Assembly: GCA_026075535.2 (NCBI GenBank)
Contig: AP026550.1
Coordinates: 5,208,001 to 5,272,000 of the forward strand
Direction: 5' to 3'
Length of the DNA: 64,000 nt
From: Tricholoma matsutake
Taxonomy: Eukaryota > Basidiomycota > Agaricomycetes > Agaricales > Tricholomataceae
In this document: piece by piece, positions 22,410 to 32,444 of the stretch
Layout: every line of letters begins with the position of its first letter
Numbering within the stretch: position 1 is the first letter of the stretch
Made by a program: the position numbers and the translations under genes
The notes under the pieces: generated by a model
What the model saw: only the letters and a program-made list of their open reading frames with translations
The model's database searches: none
What the model was told of the DNA's origin: nothing

Positions 22410-23226
22410 ATGTCTTCGCACACAGACAAAATTGCGGCCCTCAAGGCTCAACAAGAAAAGTTAATGGAAGAGCTCCGTCTGGAGGAAGAGGCAAGGGAGG
22501 CTGAGGAGCACAGGGTTGCAGAGGAGGCTGCAAGGGAGGCAGCCCAATTAGAGGCAGAGAAGAAGGCCACAGAGGCTGATCAAAAGAAAGCGGCAGCCAC
22601 CAAGAGGGCAGAAAAAAAAGCAGAAAGCTGCAGAGGATGATGAAGGCTAGGGGAGCACCTCCCCAAAGAAGAAGGCGAAGGGGGAGGTGAGGGCAGAGGG
22701 TGCCAACATGGATATCCGGCTACAAGCCGTGATATCATGTAAAAGGTGAGTATGGTCCCTCTTGTTTATTACTGCGCTAATGTTTAGTAGATGTTCAAAT
22801 ATGAAATTGTCATGTTTCCAGGTGGGGACCCGTGGTCGTGCATGCAAGCCTTGTACCAAGGCGAAGCACAAGTGCGAGGAGGTGGTCTGGGAAGGTCAGG
22901 GGTTACTGGGAGCATCCAGGGTGGAGAGCAATGAGGGGATTGTGGAGTTGTTGAGGGAGTTGGTAGGGGCAGTCAAGGGAGTAAAGAGGGAGCTCCAGGA
23001 GCTCCGGGTGATAAGTGAGGGAGTGTTGGCCCTCCAGGATTCCCTGGTGGACATCCATGGGGCCCTGGATCCAGAGTGGAAGGAGGACGTTGAGGAGGAG
23101 GAGGAGGAGAAAGATGACAATGAAGAGGAAGAAGGAGGCGAAGAAGAGGAGGAAGGAAAGGAGGTGCAGGGAGACCTGCCCAAAGTAGCAGGGGAAGCGG
23201 GGGGTGAGGAAGTAAGGGAGGAGTAG
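22410..23226 (+). pseudogene. Gypsy D antisense gene: coiled coil plus cysteine cluster
   Basis: Lies between the end of D pol and the D 3' LTR, on the opposite strand to pol. The first part from ATG 22410 is a charged coiled coil (KIAALKAQQEKLMEELRLEE...). A frame slip at the A run near 22613 leads to SPKKKAKGE, a likely nuclear signal, and ISCKR. A GTGAGT...CAG intron probably spans 22746-22821. The next part reads RGRACKPCTKAKHKCEEVVWEG, a CX2CX6C cluster like half of a Zn2Cys6 DNA-binding domain, then helical and very acidic sequence to the stop at 23226. The phase across the intron does not fit as it stands, so this copy is probably broken. N5 separates it from its promoter region. Confidence 0.65.
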
Positions 23227-23329
23227 GAAATCTGGCAGGGTCCAGAAGAAATAAATAGAATTTTTTTTTTGTTTTCTTTGTAGGATGAATGAGAGAGAAT
23301 GGGAGCTGTTGTTAAGGATCGTATGAATG

Positions 23330-24750
23330 TTTAGGTGGGGAGAGGACCAGGTTTCCCCAGGTAACAAGTGTGATAGTCTGTAATGAGTTCCTGGGCATGA
23401 TCAAGGTCCGTAGTGGGAAACCAGGAGGTTTCTTCATCTGTTCCTTGATAACCTTCCCACTGCATGAAGTAGAGTAGTTTACATCAGCGGCAGTTGTCAA
23501 TTTTTGAGTCAAGGATTTCCACTATCTCGTACTCCAGTTCGTTGTCTATGATGACCAGAGGAGGTAGAGGTTGGATATGGTTAGGAATTGTGTTGGGGGT
23601 GTCTTCTTCCAGTTGGGAGAGATGGAATACTGGGTGGACAGCCCAGAGGTGATCTGGAAGTCGAAGGGTAACTGAGTGGGTACCCGGGCAGGCAATGATT
23701 TCGAAAGGGCCATAGAACTTTTCTGAAAGCTTCTTTGAAGGTCGTGTCATGTGTAGGTGTTCACCTTTGACAAAAGCATAATTGCTGATTTTGAAGTCAG
23801 GAGCATAAGCCCGGTGCTTGTCTGTGGGGCCTTGGTAGCACTTCTGTGCTTCAGCAAGTTGCTTCTGGAGTTCCTGATGGAGATCATCAAGGTCAACTAC
23901 AAAGTGGCATGCACATTGTGAGGCTAGTTCACGCTCCAGGAAAACTGTGATGTTTGGATGGTAACCCTTGTTGGCAAAGAAGAGTGAAACTCCGGTGGAA
24001 GCCGATGGAGCATTATTGTAAGCGAATTCTCCCAAAGGTAGGAGTTGAGACCAGTTATCCTGTTGGTAGTTGCAGAAGATCCGCAAGTACTGTTTGAGGG
24101 TCTGATTGAGGTGTTCTGTCTGTCCGTCGCCTTCTGGGTGGTAACCCAAAGTGAAGTGGATTTTCATGTCCAGGGCTTGTCCAAGAGAGCGGAAGAAATG
24201 GGAAATGAACTCGGAACCCCAGTCGCAGGTGACGTGAGAAGGAATACCGTGTTTGGAGAAAACATGCATGACAAATAGATTGGCAAGTTCTTGGGCCGTG
24301 ATTTTGTTTACTGTGGGGATGAAGATGCCCTGCTTGGAGAGACAATCCACAATGACTAGGATGGTGGTATGTCCATTGGAGTCCGGTAGTTGTTCAATGA
24401 AGTCCATGGAAATGGAGTTCCAAGGCCTTTCCAGAACCGGAAGTCGCTTGAGAAACCCATAGGGTTTGTGTCAGGCTCATTTGGAGCATTTGCAGGTAGT
24501 ACAAGACTTGCAAAAGTCCTGCACAAAGGTACAGAGGTTGGGCCAAATGTATTCCTGTCAGACAAGTTGAAGGGTCTTGTTTTGCTCGTAGTGACCTGAG
24601 AGAATGTGATTGTGCTTGTATTGTAAGACTTTGAGGCAGAGGTCTGCAATATCCGGAATGTAAATCCAGTCGAAGTGGCGGAGGAGCCCGCTGTCATCTA
24701 GGGACCAGTTTGGGGTGGATGGTGATGGAAGGTGTGAGGATGAGATAGGA
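23330..24750 (-). pseudogene. Gypsy D integrase and chromodomain
   Basis: Inserts the cDNA into the genome; the chromodomain steers it to modified chromatin. The core reads MDFIEQLPDSNG (first Asp), VTCDWGSEFISHF (second Asp; SD expected, here CD) and DGQTEHLNQTLK (Glu), then EFAYNNAPSASTGVSLFFANKGYHP. The 3' part has HLWAVHPVFHLSQLEE and a chromodomain beginning YEIVEILDSKI (about 23520-23560), whose remainder is one frame away to about 23350. A frame break upstream near 24480 and N6 at 24751 separate it from the rest of pol. Minus strand, convergent with the antisense gene ending at 23226. Confidence 0.82.
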
Positions 24751-26840
24751 CATCCCACTCCTTGACTTGTTACAACCACCATAAACAGTGGTAAACACTC
24801 CTGCTCGATGTTGGTAGCAACGTCGAGCCTCCAATTTTGGTCCGATTTTCGATCGGATTTCGCCATCACAAACGCTCTCGGCGTCTCCAGGCCTGGCCTG
24901 ATTTGCTAAGAGATCCGTCCATCCAATCTCCGGGGATGTCTCGGTCATTGTTTCCAACAGTGACTGCTATCTGTCTCACTCCCCTTGGCTTCGAGGATCC
25001 TGGCTAGGTGAGTGATGTCTATGAAAGAGTAGTCTGGGTCCCTATGGGGGCTTAGAGTGGGTGTGGGATGCCTGCTTCAACGCTCGCCCAAGTAGAAGCG
25101 CTCGTTTAGCTGGGGGAGGTCTGGCTTAGGGGGAAGGACATTCTTACTGGACTGCTGGCTGTCTGGGAGGCTCCCAGCCTCCATGCTCTGTGAGTTTCTA
25201 TTATTAGAGACATGCTACACTGACTACCCGTTGGAATACACCATTGTTAAAAGGGGCCGGGCGATGGTGCCCCCTGGCGGCTAGGTCAACGCTCTGGTGG
25301 CCGCTACTCACCACCAACTCTCTACCTCCAGTGCTCACTCTTCTAGGGTGTTATGACCCGGGTTCAATCTTCTCCCACTGGGTTACAGGATGTGCGGCCT
25401 GTCCCCCCCTCGGAGCGTTCGGAGGCAGTATCGGGTGGACCCGGAATAGAGATAAGGGACCAACTGTTATCAATGGCACGCTATGTATCTTGATTTCTAC
25501 TATCACCTACTAGCATTAACTTCCCCTCTCAATGCCTAAATGGCGAACCAGAGCCCAAACACCACGCTGGGGTCTACACGACCCCTCCCTGATTACGGGC
25601 GACATCTATGACGATGGCATCCAAGACTACGACACCCGGTACGATAAAGAGGATCCGGATGTAGCTACTGCCCTACGGGCAGTTAGAGATCTATGGGCTG
25701 GAGAAGACCTCTCCGACCCTGAGGATGACGAGGACTCTCTTGCTATGCAAGAGGCCCTCAATTACGCCGAGAGCAGCCCCAAGCTGGCCTCGAGGCAAAC
25801 GATAGACCGTGTGCTGTGGGCGCAGGACGTCCATGTCGCACATAAACGATGGACTCGCAGTCTCGAACACGAGGACATGTATTCACAGGAGCTCGGCATG
25901 GCCGAGCTCTTCTATCCGGAGGCATCCCCTGCCCCATTACCGCCTTTGCCCCCCATCCCTGAGTTGGTGGAGGACGAAGTGCCGTTATCCGTGAATGAGA
26001 GGTTGGAAATCGAAGCCACCTCTCATGCCATGCTACACCAACTGGACGCGATGACCATGTTTATTGGTACCGTCCGTACATCTGCCGTTCCCCCTGCAGA
26101 GAGGAACGCATGGCGCCAAATGGCCTGGGAGTTATTCATGACCACCTGGCGATTGTCTGAGACAATGTCGGCGGAACTAGCAGCCGTTCCGACACCTCTC
26201 GATCTCACGTCTCCGGCAGCTTTTTGGGCTTCCTATGCAGCGGTGCACACTGCTCAATCTGGGGAACCCTCGTCCCCAGCACGGCGCCGTCGTCCTCGAG
26301 GTCCTTGTGGACAGCAGCGCCGCAACTAGTACAGGGGTCTATCCCCCTCTATGTTCACGGCCACCAAGTAACTGGTGGCCACTATCGGGATGGTGACATG
26401 GTGTTGCTTCCCTATACCTTCCCCCCACTGCGGGGGGGACGATGTCATTGAGTGCATGCACATGTGTGCATTTGCTTGAGGGGGGTCTCGGCCCCCTACT
26501 TACGGTGGTCACGGTGAATAACCAGGTGAACAACCACCCGCCTCGTTACTGTCACTCATGCACAACACGGTGATGGTCCACCTCATTCGTCTGGGGTGGT
26601 CAATCCTCATTGGCTGGAAAAATGCAGACGGTTATTCCTCCCACAAGGGGGGATTTACGGTGAATTAACACTGCTGCGCCTGGTCTGGCCTTGGTCAGAC
26701 ATGTGGCTGGGGGACCTGAGTGGGAGATGGGCGAGGGGAATGCGTAGATAGAGTAGTACCCAAGTTTGTACCCTGCTCTGCGGACTGCGTTCGAGCCCCG
26801 CGTTATAAATTCTGATCCAAAAAAAAAAAAAAAAAAAAAA
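24751..26840 (+). mobile_element. N6: complete family-N element inside Gypsy D integrase
   Basis: Flanked by the 13-bp duplication ggatgagatagga at 24738-24750 and 26841-26853, with a 22-A tail at 26819-26840. The 5' terminus is CTCCTTGACTTGTTACAACC. It has the cleanest ORF of its subfamily. A GC hairpin (CCCCCC/GGGGGG) lies at about 26419-26438. Confidence 0.95.
25532..26329 (+). CDS. Family-N protein (265 aa), intact
   Basis: Uninterrupted frame from ATG 25532 to TAG. Order of parts: basic start (MPKWRTRAQTPRW, residues 1-15), GDIYDDGIQDYDTRYDKED, helix with RAVRDLWAGEDLSDPEDDED (about 45-70), a central helical region, proline-rich PAPLPPLPPIPELVEDEVP (about 130-150), a second helical block WRQMAWELFMTTWRLSETM (about 195-215), and an arginine-rich tail RRRRPRGPCGQQRRN. 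It has no zinc knuckle, RT, endonuclease or transposase motif. A 780-bp 5' UTR precedes it. I do not recognise the family. An RNA-binding ORF1-like role in a LINE-dependent element is one guess. Its persistence in several copies argues that the protein matters, but selection has not been measured. Confidence 0.75.
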   Translation: MPKWRTRAQTPRWGLHDPSLITGDIYDDGIQDYDTRYDKEDPDVATALRAVRDLWAGEDLSDPEDDEDSLAMQEALNYAESSPKLASRQTIDRVLWAQDVHVAHKRWTRSLEHEDMYSQELGMAELFYPEASPAPLPPLPPIPELVEDEVPLSVNERLEIEATSHAMLHQLDAMTMFIGTVRTSAVPPAERNAWRQMAWELFMTTWRLSETMSAELAAVPTPLDLTSPAAFWASYAAVHTAQSGEPSSPARRRRPRGPCGQQRRN

Positions 26841-26853
26841 GGATGAGATAGGA

Positions 26854-29122
26854 TCAAGAGGGAGTGAGGAATGGATGTCTTTGTGGAGTTTTTCAACATC
26901 CATGAGAATGGCTTGACGGATGATAGGAGTAGCAAGGAAAGTGGCTCGGAGGGAGGATGTCAGTTGTTCTTGAGTAAAGACTGGGCGGAAGTTGCTCAGG
27001 TTTACTGAGGTGAAGTCGCTATTTCCCCCTTTGCGGTAGACGTCCCAGCATCTAGTGAGCACATCGGGTTTAGCCCCCAGCTTACCAGGGCAGAAGCAAA
27101 TGGCTAGGTTGTACTGAGAAAGGTATTCTGACTATAGAGCTTGACGATGAGTGAGTAGCTTTGTGGTGCTGAAGTATTCCAAGTTTTTGTGATCAGTGAC
27201 CACATCTACTGGGTTTCTGGAACCTTCAAGATACTGTCGCCAGTGTTTGAAGGCTTCGAAGATAGCCAGGAGTTCCTTGTCATGAGTGTCATAGTTCAAT
27301 TCAGCCAGGTTGAAGGAATGAGAGTGGAATGCAACCAGGTGGATTTCTCCATCTGGGGTGTAGATGGAAAGAATAGCCGCTAAGGCGTCATCTGAGGTGT
27401 CTGTCTCCAGGATGATGTGGGAGTCCGGACCCATTGAGTGAGTACTGGGGCATGAGTGAATTCTTCTTTTAGTTTGTTGAAGGCTTCTTGGCATTTCTTG
27501 CCAAAGTCCCAAGGCATGTGCTTCCAGGTGAGTCTTGTGAGAGGGATGATGATGTTGAAATATCTATGAATGAACCATCAGTAGAAGTTGCAGAATCTGA
27601 GGAAGGATTGAATATCCTTAACTTTTCGAGGTTCAGGCCAGTCAAGGATGGTTTTGACTTTATCCTCGGACATCCAGAGTCCATCCGGAGAGAGGATGAA
27701 TCCCAAGTATTCCATGCTGTCTTTGTGGAACTCGCATTTCTGTGGAGCAGCATAGAGTCCATTCTTCCAGAGTCTTTGGAGAACCTCCTTGACGTGAGCC
27801 TTATGTTGACTCATGTGATTGGAGTAGATGAGGATATCATCAAGGTAGACAATGACACTGACATCTAATAGATCACTGAAGATGTCATTCATGAGGCGCT
27901 GGAAAGCAGCTGGTGCATTGGTGAGTCCGAACAGAATTACCAACCATTTGAAAGATCCATAATGCGTGCAGAAAGTGGTTTTCCATTCATCTCCCTCAGC
28001 AATGCGGACTAAGTGATAGGCATGCTGGAGGTCAATTTTGGTGAACACACGGGCTTTCCCCAGAGAGTCCAGGAGATCCAAGATTAGGGGAAGTGGGTAA
28101 CGGTCTTTCTTTGAGATGCAGTTGAGTCTGCGGTAGTTGACACAAAGTTGGAGGCTCCCATCCTTTTTTTTGACAAAGAGGATAGGAGCGCCATGTGGAG
28201 ATTTGGAGGGGCGGATGAAACCCAACCGAACATTCTCTTCGATGAATACTTGGAGGGCTTCCAGTTTGGAGGGAGAGAGAGAGTACATGTGACCTGGAGG
28301 AGGAGGAGCATTATCTTCCATCTCAATTTTGAGGTCATAGGAACAATGAGGAGGAAGGGTGTCGGCTTTCTGTTTGTTAAAGACATCTGCAAATTCGTGA
28401 TATTCCTCTGGAACATCTGAAAGATCCAGAGGGTTCCCGGATGCTAATGAGGATTTTGCTGTTAGTCCTTCTGGGGAGAATGTCATCTGAAAGGCAACAG
28501 CCCCAGGAAGTTTGCTTGCACACATGTAAGCGGCAGCATTGATGAATGAGATTTCAGGAGGTGTGAGTTTTGAGGGTTTAGTGATAACGGGGTTTTCATG
28601 GATTTCTGCTGGAAGGTTCGGAGATGAAGGTGACTCACTCAAGATAGAAGAGTCAGGAGATGTCGGGGGTGCAGGACCTCTTAGCACTGCAGAGCAGAAA
28701 TTTATTTGGCCTGAAGACCAGTCAATCAACAGATTGTATTGCTTCAGCCAGTTATGACCTAGAACTGCAGAACAGGAAGAGTCCAGCGAGGTTACATAGA
28801 ATGCCAGATTGAACACTTCACCAGATGGAAAGGTGACCAGAAGTTTCACGACTTGGGTTATGGTGGAGTTACAAGTTCCATCAAATAGTCAGAGTCTGAT
28901 CGGAGAGATGGTTTCTGTACTAAGGTGGTTGTTCCATACAAATAGTGAATCTAGGAAACAATGAGAAGAACCAGAGTTGATAAGAGTTTGGATTTTTTTT
29001 GAAAAGATTGGGAAGGGAAAGTAGGATGGTGAGGGATTCAGGATCGGAAAGAGCAGATGCGTTGAGACAGACATAAGCAGCCAAATGGGTAAGGTCAATG
29101 CAACCCTCAGCCCCAATGGCAT
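26854..29122 (-). pseudogene. Gypsy D protease, reverse transcriptase and RNase H
   Basis: Minus strand. Protease near 28960-29000 reads TLINSGSSHCF, where the catalytic DSG has become NSG (an Asp-to-Asn change of CG-to-CA type). The protease end follows at VLGHNWLKQYNLLIDW (28760). RT spans about 28420-27580 with FVKKKDGSLQLCVNYRRLN, KIDLQHAYHLVRI, FGLTNAPAAFQRLMND and the catalytic VYLDDILIYS (27846-27870). RNase H from 27512 has LETDTSDDALAAILS, ELLAIFEAF and VVTDHKNLEYF. Frame breaks occur near 27545 and between 29141 and 29122. The H2C2 linker runs to 26854, where N6 begins. Confidence 0.85.
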
Positions 29123-29140
29123 GTTCCTGAGGGTTGTGGA

Positions 29141-30548
29141 CTATTTTTTTGAGTCCATGGAGTCCGGTTTGGGCTCAACAACAGCTGCTGCACAAGCTTT
29201 GGCAGCCTTGGCCTTCTGACAATTTCTGGCCCCATGTCCTTCCTCGCCGCAGTAGAGGCAAAGTCCTCCCTTCATGCAGCACTCATGTTCCTCCCCAGTT
29301 AGTTTACCATCTTTTCCCAGCTTGTTAGAAATGGAATTCTTTGGTTTGTCCTTCTGGGAGTTATTCTTGGTTCCCAAGGAGGTGCTGGGAGAGGACGACT
29401 GGTTTGTGTGATTAGAGTTGGTTGAGGACTGAGGTTTAGGCTGATTGGAGGAGTGGGAGTGGGAGTTGGAGCTAGGAGTGCTTTTGGATTCCTTTTTCCT
29501 GGGGTTTGTGGAATTCCCAGGGGTTTTCACTTCTAAGCAGGTTTCCTCTTCCTGCATCCAATAGATGTTGTTGGCATCCTGAGCTTTAAGACGTAGAGAA
29601 GCTAGAGTATCAGGTCATCCTCCCCGTAGGACTTCTATGCGAAGATGGAGCGGAAGACTGCAGAAATACCAGTCGCATAGAGCAGCCTCATTCCAATTGA
29701 CCTGGGAAGCTAATTCCCAGAAGTCCATGTTATACTTCACTATTCTTCCACCTTTCTTCATCGTGAGTTCTGAAAGGGCTTTCTCCACGTCCCCAACAGG
29801 ATCATGAGGTCCAAAGTTGCTTTCCAACTCACTAAGGAATACCTCATAGTTCCACATCCATAGGGCGGAATTTGTTGGGTCATTTAGACCAGGTTCAAAC
29901 CAGCTAAGGGCTGACCCTTTGAGGTAGGAAAGGATGAATAGAATCTTCTTTTCATCAGAGGCAAAAACCTGAGGACAATCGTGGAAGTGAAGGTTGCATG
30001 AGACTAGGAAGTCCTGAAGCTTCTGGGGGTTTGCCCCATCGAAAGTGTCAGGGTTCCAAACTTTAATTTTCTCAGATTTGGGTGCTTGGTTCTGCCAGAG
30101 GGTTCAGAGACTATCTGAGAGCTCAAAGAGAGCATTGAGGAACCTATCTCCTGGATCAGGATTTCCACCCTCGGGAGGTTGAGGGTCAGCAGGGTTGTCA
30201 GGATTGGGGTCATCCCTGGGGCTGTCAGGACCACCAGGAAGTCTGTCCTCTTTGCCTGGACCTTCCTTGTCGAAGGGGTTAGGTTGCCTGACATTCTCCA
30301 CGTACTCAAGTGGAGTCATGTTCCGAGGGGTCTCCAGAGGTTGAGACATAAGGTTTGCACTGATGGAGGGTGCTCCAGAACCAATTTGTCAGAAGATATT
30401 GGATGGTCTGGTGGATGCACCAAAAGTTGAGGTGTGCCTAGGTGAAGGTAGTATTGAGTGGTGGATCGCTGATAATCCTGGTACTGTGCCAGCATGGTGA
30501 GAGTTTCTTGTATGTAGTTTGTTGGGTCTGAGTTTCAGTAGGAGCCAT
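29141..30548 (-). pseudogene. Gypsy D gag
   Basis: Structural protein that packages the RNA. A start ATG at 30548-30546 (minus), MAPTETQTQQTT, follows directly after a 16-C run. The frame then slips. The middle part has MSQPLETPRNMTPLEYVENV (30349) and a capsid-like block WNYEVFLSELESNFGPHDPVGD (29857-29615). The C-terminus has one zinc knuckle CLYCGEEGHGARNC (CX2CX4HX4C, about 29230-29270) after a serine/asparagine-rich linker. Stops and frameshifts break it at least three times. Pol lies in the same frame downstream, so D appears to be a fused gag-pol design, unlike A and B. Confidence 0.82.
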
Positions 30549-30602
30549 GGGGGGGGGGGGGGGGTTAGAAGTTGGAGTGTTAGAATTGACGAGAGAAGTG
30601 AG

Positions 30603-30613
30603 AGTTTGTAAAT
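30603..30613 (-). promoter_or_regulatory. Gypsy D primer-binding site (self-priming)
   Basis: On the minus strand atttacaaact begins 2 nt after the LTR end. Its exact 11-nt reverse complement lies inside the LTR at 30962-30972, 33 nt downstream of a TATTTAAG box at 31005-30998. No fit to an initiator-tRNA site (TGGTAT...) was seen. Confidence 0.75.
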
Positions 30614-30615
30614 AC

Positions 30616-31126
30616 TGTTAAGTTCTGAGTTGAGGGGAAAAGACGTCGGAATTCCGGTCAGACCCGGAATGGTAGAACTGACTAGCAGGAGTGGGATCCC
30701 AAAGGAAATCTGGGATGAAGATTAAATGGGGCAGAAAGGACTTGGCTTCAGTTTATAAGAAACTGTGCCCTTCTCCTTGTCAAGTGTCCTAATTTCAAAT
30801 GAAGGTGAGTGGAGAAGATTGGAGGTCCAGAGGCTATCTGGTGAGGATGAGTATAGGTGTAGAGGAAGACTTAGATAGAGACGAAGGGAAGTGAAGATTG
30901 ACTTGGATTAAACTGAGTGACTAGGTTGGAACTGTGTTGGAACAAATGGGTGACTTTGTTGATTTACAAACTGGTGATACAAAATGAAGGTAGCTAGCTT
31001 AAATACTAAAGTCCGGAGATGACAGGGGTTTCTGAGGCTGTGATAATTGCAAACCAGCTTCCGAGGCATTTCCTAAAACTGTTTCATGTAATTGGAAATG
31101 AGGGAATTTTGCCTGTTAGGCAGTGC
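30616..31126 (-). repeat. Gypsy D 5' LTR, missing its outer ~95 bp
   Basis: Matches the 3' LTR from its inner end up to GGCAGTGC, where it passes straight into Gypsy E sequence. The outer part present at 19929-20022 is absent. It holds the minus-strand TATTTAAG box and the self-primer segment. Confidence 0.8.
30998..31005 (-). promoter_or_regulatory. TATA box of Gypsy D
   Basis: TATTTAAG on the minus strand, 33 nt before the self-primer segment that should be the 5' end of the RNA. Confidence 0.6.
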
Positions 31127-32206
31127 CACTTGCCACCTGTGCCAGGTACAACAAACTTGAAATCTCCTTATCCCACCTACCATTGCCACACCCACACCTT
31201 TATTTGGCAAAGTCTACATCGATACCATGCAAATGCCTCCCTCAAGCGGATTCAAGTATATCGTACAAGGTCGATGTTCACTAACGACTTATCCCAAGTG
31301 GCAAAACCTTCGACGAGAAAATGCCATGACCCTCGGGGACTGGATCTTCAAAGATATCATTTGTAGATGGGGTTCACTATACAAAATTGTGAGCAATAAT
31401 GGATCAGCATTCATTGCAGTGTTGGAGTACCTTTCGAAACAATATCACATTAACCACATTCGAATTAGTGGCTACAACTCTCGTGCAAACGGAATCGTTG
31501 AACAAGCTCACTTCGATATTCGACAATCATTATTCAAAGCAGTCGATGGAGATCAGAGTAAATGGTCAGCTGGAGCACACTCAGTGTTTTGGGCAGAACA
31601 AGTTATGGTTCGTAGACGCATGGGTTGATCTCCTTACTTTGCAATTACAGGATCACACCCCCTAATCCCGCTCGACATCTCCAAAGCAACATACTTGCAA
31701 CCTCCTCCCAATTCTATTTTATTGACAACTGATCTCATCGCTCGAAGAGCAATAGCACTACAGAAATGATCATCCGACCTTGAAATTCTCTATTCGAAAG
31801 TCTATACTGCTCAACTCAAAGCTGCAAAACATTTCGAAGTCATTCACAAATGAACAATGCACAACTACAACTTCAAAAAAGGTGACCTGGTCCTACTTTG
31901 CAACATGCAAATCGAGAAATCCCTCAATCGCAAGATGTGACCTCGATATTTAGGTCTGCTCATTGTCATCGATCGAAACTATGGAGGAGCCTACATCATC
32001 TGTGAACCCAATGGATCAGTGTTTTATTGACCAGTCGCAGCCTTCCGACTCCTTCCCTATTTTGCACGAAAATCAATTCCCCTGCTGCCAAACTTCCACA
32101 ATATCGACTCCAAACAACTCAAAAAACTTTGAAACACTTCAAACGTTGATGAAGATATTCCCGAAGACCTTCCGGACTTCGAAGATGAATAATTATCCCC
32201 TTTTTT
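31127..32206 (+). pseudogene. Gypsy E integrase
   Basis: Continues pol of element E after the Gypsy D insertion. It starts in the H2C2 region (CHLCQ). The core has VYIDTMQMPPS (first catalytic Asp), IVSNNGSAF, where the family has SDNG so the second Asp is Asn, and SRANGIVEQAHFDIR (Glu present). The C-terminal part includes NYNFKKGDLVLLCN and RYLGLLIVIDRNYGGAYIICE. At least five TGA stops stand at arginine positions (for example LQK-stop-SSD, IHK-stop-TMH, RKM-stop-PRY). Several frameshifts exist. Inactive by both nonsense and catalytic changes. The reading frame ends in an acidic tail DIPEDLPDFEDE. Confidence 0.82.
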
Positions 32207-32444
32207 TGTTCGCGATCACTTACCTATGACCTCGATTTCTTTTAGTGTACAATACAAGTCATGATATCACATTATAGCGTGGTCATGCAAACTCCAAAAG
32301 GGTTTTTAAGCCATGATGATCTACTGAGCCTTTCCCTTATTCCTTTTTTTTCTTTCTTCTTTCTTTTCCTTCTTACTTTTCTTATCGCTACTTTGAGAAT
32401 CACAAAAAATCTAAATTATAAAACAGAAAGAACAACAAAATTTT

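Larger units (their letters stand above)
16360..31126 (-). mobile_element. Gypsy D, with LINE-4, N4, N5 and N6 inserted
   Basis: Minus-strand chromodomain Gypsy. From right to left: truncated 5' LTR 31126-30616, priming site, gag 30548-29141, protease, RT, RNase H, integrase and chromodomain to about 23330, antisense gene, PPT, 3' LTR 20022-16360. It lies inside Gypsy E. The left flank is ggtat; on the right the LTR end and the expected duplication are missing (junction near 31126). Without inserts it is about 7.4 kb. Confidence 0.8.

Noticed and set aside
23090..23215. GAGGAG run as a microsatellite
   Set aside because: It codes the acidic tail of the D antisense protein and is irregular.
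26770..26818. B-box-like GCGTTCGAGCCCCGC at the family-N 3' end, suggesting a tRNA-derived SINE
   Set aside because: It lies at the 3' terminus, no A box precedes it at the right distance, and the LINEs share it as part of their 3' end.
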